From: Sequoia sempervirens
Taxonomy: Eukaryota > Streptophyta > Pinopsida > Cupressales > Cupressaceae
DNA length: 64,000 bases
Assembly (NCBI GenBank): GCA_007258455.2
Contig: VDFB02000003.1
Span: 38,992,176-39,056,175 of the forward strand
Reading direction: 5' to 3'
Part shown: in pieces, positions 21,588 to 34,308 of the stretch
Position numbering within the stretch: the stretch's first letter is position 1
Layout: each line of letters opens with the position of its first letter
Program-made: the position numbers and the translations under genes
Notes under the pieces: generated by a model
What the model saw: the letters and a program-made list of their open reading frames with translations, nothing else
The model's database searches: none
What the model was told of the DNA's origin: nothing

Positions 21588-23750
21588 AAATTGTGGGTCA
21601 CCTATGGGAGAGTTGTGTTGGGATTTGTAATATTTAAAATCTCTAGTTGACTCAAATTTAGGTAAGAGGGCCCCTCTAAGTTGTTTTGGAGCAATGATGT
21701 GAGCGGGAGATGAAAAGATGAATGATATGGGGAATGATCTTTACAAAAAAAAATGGGACAACACTTTTTATTATAGGTTTTATGTTTTATGTTTGGATAA
21801 AAGATGTTTAATGAACTTGTGAATCTTTAAGGCAGACTTGTGACCTCCAAGATAAACTAGTCCAAAAATGATAGCTAGCTTAATGAAATGCATGGAAAAG
21901 GATTCATTTCACATAAAAAGTAGCTAAGTTAGGGTTTAGATTGATTTAATGATGTCTAAGTCCAAAAGTGTTGGTGTGTTCAAAACTTTGCAAAGGTTGG
22001 TGAAATGGAAATGTGAAAGATGACAAGGGGTGGATGAAATGTTTGACCCAAAATATTAACCTAGAGGGAACCTTTGTTTTGCAAGACCAAGGTATTATAA
22101 AACATGCTATACCTCTAAAGTGATCAAACCCTAAGAACTCAATGATTTAGATGAGAAGCACTTGTGAAATGTGTAGATCTAGTTCATCTATGAAAGAGCA
22201 TATAAAATATTTCCTTATTAATCTGTCTCGGTTGTGGCGATTCCTTAAGATACATCTCCAGATATAGTTAGCACTATGATGTCTAAGTTTGAAATGGTAG
22301 AGTGTGAACCTTCTCTTAGGGATTTTGATTTTTTGGGAGATCATTTAAGATAATCACAAGATCATGAAAAAAGAGAGGATATTTATTGCCACGTAGGAGG
22401 TGGTAATACGGGCCTTCCAACCGCAATATCAACATTTTCCTCTTGTTCATCTAAGATGTTTGTTGTGTTTCTCCATTGGCTTGGTGTTTCCTTTGTTTCA
22501 AAATTGAAGCTCCTCAAACTACTGATTACATATGTTTGTTCTCCTTCAATTAGTTCAAAGTTTGGTTGTATGATAGTAAGCGTGAGGTTTGGTTGTTCAA
22601 CCGAAGTGATCACACACCAAATGGTCATGTGTGGGGTTCAATTTGTCAATTTATCTTGCTTAAATGAGTTTATTTTTACCACAAACACTTTTCTTGCTTA
22701 ATTTTCAAACTAAATTTCTATGTCAAAAACATCATTCATTTCACAAGGTCCATTATGTGAAAATCATGAAGTTAGGGGCATAGTTACCTATGTTAACTTT
22801 GGGGAGTATGGATTGAGATATAAGTCAAGATATAATTTAGAAGTCTCTAAGGATAAAAATCCTTAGGAAAAGCATCAATATCAAGGCTTTTCAAAGGGTA
22901 TCCATGCTTAAACCAAAGGGTTTGAAATCTAGAGAAAGATTGTTGATGTTTGTTTGCAATTTTTTTGGAACCAAGCAAGTGTTTAACTAACTCATAAGAA
23001 TTTACAATCCTAGCTCGAGCGGCATTTATTTCTTAGTATGCTTACCATCATCCCCTAAGAGATGATTAATTTGTCAAGATGGAATGGATAAATAGGATCT
23101 ATGTCAAGGAAATGTACCATCTTGACACGCTGAGCAAAATAATCCCTTCCCTATTTGTTTTATTGCCTCAACCAAAAATCAAACATGGTAAGTAAATTCT
23201 TGGAACGGTGTTATTCCAATGCACTACCTTAAAATATTTTCCAAAATTGGACTTGGTTAGCCACTACAAACAAGGATTTTAATGACCATATTTGAGATAA
23301 AATGGTGCTATACATGTGGCAATTTACTCAATTAAGAGGCCTCCCAACCCTTAGAAACATCTAAGGGTTTTAACATATCACAAGGATACTAGGGGAGACA
23401 TTCATCAGTATAGGAAAACAACACTAGTTGGTTAATGACTTTAGTCACAACCAATTTATTTATATAGCAGACTAAAATGAAAGCACCACTTGGGTCGTTC
23501 ACTCTCACAAGTTGGGAGGTAGGCCCTCTAAAGGTAACACAATTTTGTGAAGCTTAAAATGCTTTTCCTCACCCAAGCTTTGCCAAAAGGCACAAGGGGA
23601 GAGGATAGGCACTTACAAGAAGAAAAGTATACTTGTGTGTTTCTCTTCACCTGAGATCGCATGAAGTGCAAGGGGAGAGGATACACACAACAAGCACATG
23701 TAAGCATATCAAACACACGTTCATTTTAATTTTCACAAGAATAATGAGTT
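21588..23750. other. Probable 5' leader of the gypsy element; no gene seen
   Basis: Apart from the short frame at 22383-22628 nothing is recognised. This is where the 5' leader and 5' LTR of the minus-strand gypsy element should lie. A repeated block (CAAGGGGAGAGGATA with nearby variants) occurs at 23596 and 23669. The stretch ends at the assembly gap. Confidence 0.3.
22383..22628 (-). other. Open frame upstream of gag, possible extra ORF
   Basis: An open frame of 81 codons on the same strand as the gypsy element and about 0.8 kb upstream of its gag. It has ordinary amino-acid balance and ends PVLPPPTWQ. Ogre-type Tat elements carry an extra ORF before gag (known); this might be such a remnant. 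I recognise no domain. Confidence 0.25.
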
Positions 23751-23850
23751 NNNNNNNNNNNNNNNNNNNNNNNNNNNNNNNNNNNNNNNNNNNNNNNNNN
23801 NNNNNNNNNNNNNNNNNNNNNNNNNNNNNNNNNNNNNNNNNNNNNNNNNN
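23751..23850. other. Assembly gap, 100 N
   Basis: Exactly 100 N. Fixed-length gaps normally mark an unknown real length, so distances across it are not reliable. Confidence 0.99.
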
Positions 23851-24194
23851 GTTTTCATTTATGCACAGTTGGACACAAAATGGTAATGGCAAATAAATCA
23901 CGTCAAAACCATTTGTCATTTGAGAGATATTAAAATTTTAATTTTCAAAAAATCCTAGTAAAATATTCGGGGTCAATTTTGAGGCATTTAGAGGCTCCGA
24001 ATGGGCTTGAAAATGGGTGGAAAACAAAAGTGGATGGCCTTTGGGCCCTACTTTTTGATATAATATTTCTCGAGCCCTTTCTAAAAAGGTATTATAATAG
24101 AAAATCCGACAGTCAAATCAAAGGTTATGACCCCACGAAGTTGTAATACCAAAATTAATAAAATTTCAAAATATCTTCTTAAGGAAGTTATACT

Positions 24195-24240
24195 TTCCAG
24201 AAGATTCTAGAGTGGTTACACTTTCTAGAAGATTCTAGGG
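24195..24240. promoter_or_regulatory. Two tandem heat-shock-element matches
   Basis: TTCCAGAAGATTCTAGAG at 24195-24212 and TTCTAGAAGATTCTAGGG at 24223-24240 each fit TTCnnGAAnnTTC perfectly; in the first a near-match fourth box follows. They lie in two copies of a 28-bp direct repeat, with a third partial copy after them. Downstream on the + strand lie AAATAAAGG and a T-rich probable poly(A) region, an LTR-like order. Heat-shock factor binding is inferred from the known consensus. Confidence 0.55.
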
Positions 24241-24502
24241 CGGCTACACCTTCCAAATAAAGGATGTAAAGGGGGGACTATAGAGGGGAGGCGAAAGCAG
24301 AGTAGATGGTGGCTCTGATTTGTAGACTTACATATTTATGTAATCAAAAAGCCCATGTGATGGCAAATATAATGTTGTAATTTCATTTTCATTTAAGTGA
24401 TAATAGAAAAAAATTTCTTTCCTTCTTGCATTTTGTTTGTGCCATTATCTGTTGTTTTTGTGAGTTTTAGATTGTAAGGGGAGTACCCTTCATCATCATG
24501 AT

Positions 24503-25820
24503 ATATTTTGCATGGTTTTTATAATCATATTTGAATATTAGTTCCATGACATGTATGTTTATCTATACTTGGGGTGATCACAACCCTTATCATTTTGGAT
24601 TGATTTTTTAGGTAGTAATAATTTGGTTGAGTCTGAGACACTAATCACTAGGTTGTGGGCCACCATTTACCTCAAAGTTAAATCCATTGATATGCATGAT
24701 GACACCTAACTTGTGGCTTGATAAATGGCAAGTAATTAAAAATATAAGGAAGAAAAACTAATATAATATACCATGAGATTACGTTAAAATTGATTGAGTC
24801 TTTTAGTACACACCATTATTATTATACAATAACAATATAATCAACACATATATGCTATGACTATAATAGATTCCTTGATGATCATGGAAGAAAATATTCT
24901 CCAATTTACCTTGTTTATATGTAGATTAAAGAAAGCCTATATTCATATACATTTTGATGGTTGTTATAGCCATAGTTGAATATTAGTTCCATAACATATA
25001 TGTTTATCTAGACTATATTGTAGGCTACCATTTAGCGCAAAGTTAAATCTATTTATATACATGGTGACACCCAACTTGTGGCTAGACAAATGGAAAGTGA
25101 TTAAACTGATAAGAAAAACTAACATAATACCCTAAGATTGTATTATAATTGGCCGAGTCTTTCAATACATACACTATTACTATTATACTATAAAAATATA
25201 ATAAACACATAGATGTTATGGCTATAATAGCTTCCTTGATGATCATGGAAGACAATAGTCTCCAATTTATCTTGCTTATACATAGATGAAACCAACCCTA
25301 CATTTTGCATGGTTGTTATAGTCATAGTTGAATATTATTTCCTTGAAATATATGTTTATCTAGACTTGGGGTGACCTCATACCCTTATCATTTTGGATTT
25401 ATTTTTTAGGTAGTAATAATGTGGTTGAGTGTGATGCACTAATCACTAGGTTGTGGGCCAACATTTGCCTCAAAGTTAAATCTATTGATATACATGTGGT
25501 GACACCCAACTTGTGGCTAGAAAAATGTCAAGTGATTAAAAAGCTAAGGAAGAAAAACTAATATAATACCATGAGATTGCATTACAATTTGTTGGATATT
25601 TCATTATGTACACCATTAATGTTAGACTATAAAAACATAATCAATGCATAGATATTATGCCTAGAATTGCTTCCTTGATGAGCATGGAAGATGGTAGTCT
25701 TCAATTTACCTTGTTTATGAATAGATTAAAGCAACCCTCTATTCATGATACATTTTTCATTGTTGGTATAGTCACAATTAAATATTAGTTCCATGACATA
25801 TATGTTTATCTAGACTTGGG
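24503..25820. repeat. Tandem repeat, unit about 450 bp, 3 copies and a part
   Basis: The word GAATATTA with TTCC after it recurs at 24533, 24978, 25330 and (one change) 25780. Spacings are 445, 352 and 450. The second copy lacks about 95 bases around the GGGGTGATC segment, which explains its shorter length. Shared blocks include CACCCAACTTGTGGCTAGA and TTCCTTGATGATCATGGAAG. No coding signal is visible. Confidence 0.9.
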
Positions 25821-26340
25821 ACATTTCCAACCCAATATACTAGGAGTACCTATTTATCCACATTAAAAAATCTAATACTAAATACCTACTAATTGTGGGA
25901 GTCCTTTATCAACAAGGATTTAATGGTTTATTACTTTTATGCCTTAATGATATTGAAATTAACCATTACCTTTCATGAGGCCTAAGGAGGAGCATGTGGG
26001 GGGCATGTTAGTTATAAGATTATTAATATAAAAGATCTTACGAATGGGATCTACTAAAGAAAAATAAAAAAATATTCACATGTTTTTGAAAAAAAAGAAG
26101 CTACATAGTAGATCTAATAATCTAAAACACACACTCACCCACAAACTCCACCCCTATACATCATCATGGTAATTCTCTACAAGTGGGTTCAACTTAGTGT
26201 GTAATATTTCACTAACCTCTTCTATAGGACACATGCTTACCATCACTACAACAAACTATTTTATAAAATGGGTCAACAATACCATTAAATTTACCACAAT
26301 CACCAATATACATATACAATCTTGTTTATAGATTTACAGT
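25821..26340. other. No gene seen
   Basis: AT-rich sequence between the tandem repeat and the TRIM. I see no coding, RNA or repeat feature. Confidence 0.4.
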
Positions 26341-26713
26341 TGTTGCAAAGACGATTTTTGTTGCACTAAAAGATCAACCTATTAATGCCTGATCTAATCA
26401 CTAGAGTTAATGAATCCGCAGGAGGCGGTTAAGCCATGTCACGAACCTAAGCACTATGCTACATAACACAAGGAGGCCAAGGGAACACACCTTGCAACAA
26501 TCCCCCCAGCGCAAGTGAGGGGTTCATACCCATGAACCAGTCTTTGATACCAATTATTGCAAAGATGGTTATCGTTGCACCAAAAGACCGACCTGTTAAT
26601 GCTTGATACAACCACCAGAGTTAATGAACCCATGGGAGGTGGTTAAGCCATGTCACAAACCTAAGCGTTGTGCTGCACAACACAAGGAGACCAAAGGCAC
26701 ACACCTTGCAACA
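26341..26713 (-). mobile_element. TRIM (terminal-repeat retrotransposon in miniature), 373 bp
   Basis: Two direct repeats of exactly 159 bp, 26341-26499 and 26555-26713, read on the minus strand as LTRs beginning TGTTGCAAGG and ending GCAACA (one copy GCAATA). Two bases inside the upstream LTR's end is a primer site, TGGTATCAAAGA (26552-26541), 10 of 12 bases like the initiator-tRNA-Met type. Just before the second LTR is a purine tract GGGGGGA. The internal part is only 55 bp and codes for nothing. Flanking bases (ACAGT, ACATC) are not a clean TSD. Confidence 0.8.
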
Positions 26714-28226
26714 ACATCATTTTAAAAAAAAGGATAAATATATTACTATAATGATTTCACATACAACAAATTTTTTTGACACCTTATAATCCACAAGGCA
26801 ATTGACAAGCTAAGACCACCAAAGAACTAATTGAACAAATCTTATGAATAAATAGTTAACAAATATGGTACAAATTATCTTACATATTTTTTTCCTATTA
26901 TTCCATAATATTATACTAATGTACACATTCTACTAGGTATACACCTCATTCTTTGGTTTATGGTATAGAGGCCATAATGTCTCTCAAGCTTGATATTGTA
27001 TCACAATGTGTTTCCCTCCATGACATCATTGATTATTATAAATTTCAAGAACACCACTTATAAGATCTCAAAATCATTAATGAGAGACAATCAATGCATT
27101 AGATAACATATACATATATTGAAGATAATTAAGGAAAACTTGTAATAATGGAATTATCAAACACGACTTTTAATTAGAAGACATGTTCCTTCTTGTAAGT
27201 CCAAACAATTGTTAGTGTAGGTTATTATAACCTAGCTTAGTTATTTTCCTACACTTTTATTTAATCTTTCTTAGTTTAATAAAGTGATTATTAGTGTTAG
27301 TGGAGTGTTATTTGTTGACATCTTCCTTCAAAATTACACTCTCCTATTTTTGGAGTCTTTTGTTTTATTCCTCCCATTGCTCATACTTTCCAACTCCTCC
27401 TATCACTTAGCCAATATATATTCACACTCTTAGCTTGTTTTGATTCACTTTTACATTCATGTAGATTTCATGATTTTGATCTCTCTTAATGCTATTTTTC
27501 TTCTTGAGCATTTGTATTACTCTCTTGGAGACTAAATTTGTAATGCTATTTTGATTTTTTAAATCATTTGTATTTACAATTTTATAGTATATATTTAATG
27601 TGCTAGTTTATATGGATTTACACCTATTCCATAAATTTTAAGAAATAACTCTAATGATAGTGTAATGCTAATATTTGAAACTCAAATAGAAACAAACAAA
27701 CATGCAAGTTCCTATTTCAAAACAAGCAAAACCTCTAGATAGATCTCACAAAAGAGGTCAAAACTAGACAATAGCATTAAAATTAACTTCAAATTTTATC
27801 ATAACCTTCATTATGATTTGATTTTGTCCAATGAATTTGGGAAGTGGATGCTCCTTGCTTGGAGACTAACAATTTGACAACATATACCTAGCATAAGTGA
27901 TAATTGATTATGAATGAAGGATAGAGTGCCTGAATTTATAGGCTTTTGGAAGGGAGAATGAATTGTCAAGATTTGATTATGAGATCAAGTGTGGAGAATG
28001 GTTGAGAGGAATTCCATCAGATCGAGGAGAAGATGGGGGATGGAGATGAAGGTGGTTATATTGTGAATGACTAGGATGAACTTATGAAATTTAGTAAGTA
28101 GTTGTGAGCATGAGTGAAATAAGGGACATGTGCACCTAAGAAGGCTATAACTTTGGGTTGTGTTGAGAGAATAAGGGGACCATAAGGACAAGTGTTCTTA
28201 GGTTACCTTTATTCTTGGAATGCATT
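26714..28226. other. No gene seen
   Basis: AT-rich sequence between the TRIM and the SINE. Only short chance frames occur. No recognised repeat or RNA. Confidence 0.4.
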
Positions 28227-28237
28227 GAGGTAATATA

Positions 28238-28431
28238 TATATATTTTTAGACTACAGGAATCAAGTAGCACGACCCCATATAAACTGCAGTGCACCTGGT
28301 AAACTTTTTAACATGACCGGCAGCGCTGGCGTGACACGCCCTCTGGTACCACGAGGGTGGGGGAGACTAGACCTCATGACCAACCTCCTGCAACAGGAAA
28401 GATTTAGCCAACCGAGCTAGGGCCCCAACCA
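28238..28431 (-). mobile_element. tRNA-derived SINE, 194 bp, with 11-bp TSD
   Basis: The flanks GAGGTAATATA at 28227-28237 and 28432-28442 are identical. On the minus strand the element starts GGGGCCC and has an A box TAGCTCGGTTGG (28419-28408) and a B-box-like AGGTCTAGTCTCC (28374-28362). These are pol III promoter parts as in a tRNA gene. It ends in an AT-rich tail next to the left TSD. It needs LINE enzymes from elsewhere to move. Confidence 0.85.
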
Positions 28432-28844
28432 GAGGTAATATAGGCCCAATTAAATAATAATAATAATAAATTATTTTAGCCACATGTGGGATGGAAAATA
28501 GGTGGAATATGTATTTATTTATTTATTGTGAGTAGGTGGAAAAAGGTGATTAATTAAATGATATGATTATTTAGTTATGAACTTTCGGTGATGGATTAGA
28601 CTAGGTGATGGAATTGGTCGATTAGGACTAGGTGAAGATGATTAGGCCTAGACATGATGGAATTGACCAATTAGGACTAGGTGAAGATGACTAGGGAATA
28701 TTTTAGGTGTCTACAAATAGAGAGGAATTGAGGAAAATTTTGACCTGATTATATTAGTCTCTTTTCAATTTATGAAGGAAACCCATGAGTTGCACTAGAA
28801 GGAAACTAAGTTGTATTTGCATTACATTTAGGGTGCTTACAATT

Positions 28845-29320
28845 TTGGTATTCACTATACAACAAAAATTGATATTGATTTGGTGGGCTATATTGATTGA
28901 GGTTGGGTAGGCAATTTTAAGGATTGCAAGTCCAATTTAGGTTACAACTTCTCTCTTGGTTATGGTCCTATTTTTTGTTCAAGCAAGAACTAGTCTACTA
29001 TTTATCTATCTTATATCAAGACTAAGTTTCAGGGGTTATGAATATTGTCATTAAGGTTATTTGGATTCAATATATGCTCATTGATTTTGATATCTAGTTC
29101 ATATGGAATTCAATCATCTTTTATGAAAGCCATAGTGCCATTCAAATTTTATGAAACTCATTCCATCACCAGTGAATTGAGCACATGGGGTTTTACATGC
29201 ACTACATTTGGGGGCTTATCTATGGACAAGTTATTGATCTTAAATACTACTTGAATTCTAAGAAAGTTGTCAATATTTTTAGTAAACCCTTCAGAAAATG
29301 TAAGTGCCATCATGTATAAT
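28845..29320 (+). pseudogene. Ty1/copia RNase H (C-terminal pol) remnant
   Basis: The + strand reads DIDLVGY, GNFKDCKSNLGYNFSLG (28900-28960), then in shifted frames FGFNICSLILISSSYGIQSS and YIWGLIYGQVIDLKYYLNS with NIFSKPF near 29275. This is the end of copia pol. Downstream an AAGGGGGA purine tract (about 29438) and TGTTGGGACCC (about 29502) could be the PPT and 3' LTR start. Stops and frameshifts abound. Confidence 0.8.
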
Positions 29321-29989
29321 CTTTATTGTGGGTGCAAGATTCTTGATCTTTTTGTGGTTTTATTAATCATTCCTTCTCTCTCTACTATGAGAGGGGTCTT
29401 TTCCATATCTATTTGATAGGATTTTATATATTTTCTTAAGGGGGATTTTTTTTCTTTGTGGGGGAATTATATGTACATTGGTACCTCATTAGGCTTCATT
29501 TGTTGGGACCCATATTTTCACCCACCTAAGTTATGCTTAAAAGGTGAGTGTCAATGTAGGTTTTTATCTTGTACACACATTTCTATGGATTGACCTAAGA
29601 TAATGTATCCCTTAGAAACACAACAATAGCCCTTCCAAGGTATTTTTGAATATCACTATCCCTTAAATATCATAAAAGAACAAATCTAATAAAGATCACT
29701 CAAGCATAGTACAAGCATAATTTATATTATGTAGGGTTGAATCTAGATGTAAAGGAAGAATCCATGATAAAAAAAACTTGACCTAGACCTATAAACTTGG
29801 TCCCAAATAGAACATAGATTCAACATGGATTTTGAGACATTTCATTGATATATAAAGTTCACATATGTGGGTAGAAGTAGTCAAGGTTTAGAATCTTCAT
29901 CAAAGACAACCATTCTTCAACCACAAATCTAAGTTCCCTTATCCAATACAATTTATTTTGTAACATTTTACTTTAGAATACATTAACTC

Positions 29990-32900
29990 TGTAACGCCCC
30001 GCTAAGGGACCCAGTGGATAACACAAAATACCTCAAACATCATGCCAACAATTTTTTTAAAGAAAATAAAGTGACACTAACTAATGCAACTCAACAAATT
30101 AGCATGGATAACATCATTGCATTAACATCACATCATAATCACATTATGACCTAAAAGTAACATTAATGACATCCCACTTTTGCACCTATTCACTATAGTC
30201 CCCTAACGTCGCTACTACAACACATCTACACTAACTAAACCTATAGAAAGACATATGATACACTACAAACACATACAACCAATTCCTTGAATGTAAATTA
30301 AATCTCATACAACAAATTACATATGATAACATAACTTAATTATAATTAAACCTCATTTAAAACTATGCTAATATGAACCTAATCCTAGTCAATGCCATGA
30401 AATAGGTACATAAAGCTATATCACATCTACTAATAAATTAAGCTCATATGTATCATAATACAACATTACTATGTTCACCTTTCTATTACATAATAAACAA
30501 TAATAAATATATCTTCAAGATTACATCAATTCATTTACATTTCCTTTAAAAGAATGCTACAATGTACAATATTCATTCATCTGAGAGGTACATATATATA
30601 ATACATATTGGACACAATTTTCTTAGAAATATCATACATACATAAATTCAGCTCAGAAATGAAGTGGAAGGAAAGACTACATGTTGCACACGAACTGTAC
30701 CTCCTGAACCCCAATGGATTGTTGGAAAATGCCTCTGTACGACATGGAACCCTGAGGCCCACTCCCTCCGTGCTAGGAGACAACACTAGGCCCCAAAAAT
30801 AAGCAAGCAACAAGAACATCAAGTGGCTGACACTAAACATCCAAAAGAGACTACCTAAAACAAGAATCAACCAAAAATCACAAAGACTTTCAAATACTTC
30901 TAGAGGCCCAACACATAACACAAACATATAGGAAACCCAAAAGTTGATCATTATACCACAACACATAAAATGAAGCACATTACATCCTTTGCACAATCTT
31001 ATAACATGATAGCCAACTTTAATTTCTCTTTCTCAACAGTTCATAATCAAGACCAACAATGCATAACCTTGGTACAATTGATCTTTACATAGTATCAAAG
31101 CCTCAACACAAGATTTCACAAATAGGAAGGGTTTGTCAACATACAAAAAATAAACACATTCAATCACAAATAGTACAACACAATATAGATCAAAGGACAG
31201 AGCTATATCCTTCTATACAACCTTCGAAATTGAACTAAATCCCTCTTTATAGCATTCAAGTCTTCTAGCCATAAAACAGTCAAATCAACTTGAAATCCAA
31301 ATCCATCAAAAACCCATTTCAGATTTGGTCCTCAAATACTCAACATTGTGAGCAGAATTGACCAAAAATGACTCAAAAATTCACAAAATGCAAAACAATC
31401 AAACAAATCCCTTAAAACTCTCTTTTCGACATACCCGATTACAGTCAAATGACAAAATGAGAAACCTAACAACCATATATTTTCTAGATTATCAAAAACA
31501 TTAAAAACTCAATTAATTTAAGCCTTTTCAAATTCCTATAAATTTGAAATGCATAAATCAACAAAATCAAGAAAATCCTTACCTCAAATTCAAAGAACAA
31601 TGATGAAAAAGAAGTTGAAACCCCGAAAAATACTCCAAGCTTAAAACACCAATCAAGAACCACGATCAAAAGCCAAAATGTCCATTCACTAGAAGCAATA
31701 AATTCTCATGAATTCACAACCAAAATTCCAAATCACCCTTTTCAAATCTTGTCTCAAATTGCTCAAAATCTCACCAAAAACATCAAAATTCATCACAATT
31801 CTTTCAACTTTCAAAACCCCCAAATTGCAACAACTCTCCAAGAAATCTCTTTCATTGCTCCTTCCTCTTCAAAAAAATGTCAAGAACTCAAAAAAATCAA
31901 GAATCAAACATGAACTCCCAAACAAAAAAGCAAAAGAGAGAAAACCCCCTCCTCCACATAAATAGAGAAAATCAATGGAAGGGGAAAAGGCAACCTCCTT
32001 TTCAACTTCCCACTAAAAAGGGAACTCGAAAATGAGACTTCCCCTAAACAAGAGTCTCCAAAAGTAATTAATAAATTAACTTTAAATTCCATTTCTCCAA
32101 ACAATAGTAAAATAAACAATAATCAAATACCAAATAATCAATAAACAAAACACATGGTAATAATAAACAATAATTAAATAACCATTCCCCAAAATAATAA
32201 CATAATAGTATGCACATAATAGCATTATGAATTATTAACATAATCTCATGACAATATTAAATCACCCACTTAGCATAAATAATAATAATAATAATCAATA
32301 CCCACTCACACCAATAATGATAATATATAATAACATAACAATAAACTAACATAAATAAATATATCACTTATGAATAATATTAAATCACACCTCAAACACA
32401 TTAAGAACAATTATAATAACAACTAACATGATCGACCCAACATATAACTTCACTCAAATAATCCACAATCCAAGGCTGGGCATAAACCATGAAATAACTT
32501 CTCACATAAAAGAGACATTCACATCAAAGCGTAAATAACACTAATCACAATAATAACAACCTGACTAACCACATGACTTAGCACCATCTAGTTGGGATCC
32601 AAAACCAAGGCTAGACACCATAATCAAACAATCACATATCCATAAGAAACATTCGCATAAATGCAACACTCCAACTATAAGGTATAGGTGATCGGGCATT
32701 GTCTCATGACAACCTGTAAAGGTTAACACATTCTTAATCAATTGTCCCTAATTGAGGACAATGGTTAGGGTTAAGATATATTTGGGCCTAGATGTTATCT
32801 CCTCAACCACCATTGGGATTAGAGGCACGCTCAGACCTACTAATTCAGGTGGAGATGTAGCCTAGCACCTGTTCACTCAAACATACAAGTTAGAGCACAT

Positions 32901-33514
32901 GTGCATAATAGTCGAAGCACTAGGAAATGAACTCTATCAATCGTATCTCATTCCCATATGTCCCCCATATGTCCAATGGTACAATTCTGCTCTTTCCTCC
33001 TAACCCAACAACATACTATTGCACCTAACTATCCAAATAACTCCCTGCATAACAATAATAACATGACAATATACATCATACTCACTAAAGCACTGACAAA
33101 AGCTCATGTCCCATCTGCAACCACAACACTTGAACACAAGTCAGTACACCTTCAAGACAATAAAGATAATCATAATCAAAATCATAATGACATTTCAACA
33201 TGATAATAATATATTAGAACCCAGTGAAAACCCTAAACGTAACCAAAGCACTCCCATCACATCAATATGTCCATAGCATGCATCCTAGTAATGGCCATGT
33301 CTGAACACACACACATATCATGATAAACCTATCCTTAAACATATATAATAAGTCCTATCCTAACCTTCACACATACTCCATAAGTTCATAATATACATCA
33401 ACTACCTAACATCATTGCCACATACCTTTAAATATCCCTATTATTTTACCTTCATCTCCAAGTTTCGATGCTAAACTACCTGCACATCCATGGTGAGAAT
33501 GGAGGGGCACTACA
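29990..33514. mobile_element. 3.5-kb LTR-like unit (solo LTR?) with TSD AACTC
   Basis: AACTC is present at both edges (29985-29989 and 33515-33519). The unit begins TGTAACGCCCC and ends GGGGCACTACA, so the ends are TG...CA and match as an inverted repeat at 9 of 11 bases. No retroviral-type coding sequence is found inside. The simplest reading is a solo LTR of a long-LTR gypsy element; a non-autonomous element is also possible. Orientation is not certain. Microsatellite-like AAT runs lie near 32280. Confidence 0.65.
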
Positions 33515-33519
33515 AACTC

Positions 33520-34308
33520 ACTATTATTTCTTATTAGATCTCAATTAATCTATTATTTATGTGTATGCATTCTATTAAATTATCCTAGACAATACTATTT
33601 CTTTTTAATTTTCCATTATAATAATAAATCTCTTTTTTATTTGATATTTTAAAAGATTCAACATTTTTTAAAAATAATAATGTTTAGATAAATGCTTAAA
33701 TCTACTTACAATGAAAATTAAACAAAAAAATAATAGATTACAACATGCATATATCTTTCACAAACTCAAGCTCAAATGATGATTAATTCTTAAATTAATG
33801 TCTAAGTCCACTTCTATTAAAAATTAAGTAAACCATATATACATATATATTGTAATGGTATAAAGCACTTCTACATAAATTATTTAGGTTAATTGACTTT
33901 ATATAAATAACTAAATATAAATTAATTGAGATAATAGAGTTGAGATGAATAAAAAAAAATTGATCAGTAATAGGATTTTTTTATTGCATAAAAGTAAACT
34001 TACATCACTATTTTCATTGTTTGCATCATCAACCTTAAATATTCACCATCTACCACTGTTCAAACTGAAAAGCATCTTAACATGCACCAAAGAAAACCAA
34101 AAAACCCTAACTACTTTGTACTAGATCTACTACTTTCTGGAATTTCCATGCCTTCTAAACCAAAAACTGTAAATAGTCTTCACCCATCTACTAAAACATA
34201 CTAACATTTTTTACAGGGATAAACCCCCAAAAAGCCAAAAAATGGAAACTGTTCAAAACACTGATTCTAAAAATCCTACATAAAGCTACTACCCGCTTCA
34301 CGGCCACC
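33520..34308. other. No gene seen
   Basis: AT-rich sequence, including an A-run near 33951, between the LTR-like unit and the 205-codon frame. If the latter belongs to a LINE, its 3' tail could lie here, but I see no clear poly(A) with TSD. Confidence 0.3.

Noticed and set aside
23633..23919. Open frames on both strands through 23751-23850
   Set aside because: They exist only because the N run has no stops.
24503..26713. CRISPR-like array
   Set aside because: Repeats are hundreds of bases long and diverged, in a plant genome, without short spacers.
26341..26713. Plain tandem duplication
   Set aside because: The spacer has a primer site and a purine tract in the correct places for an LTR element, which a simple duplication would not explain.
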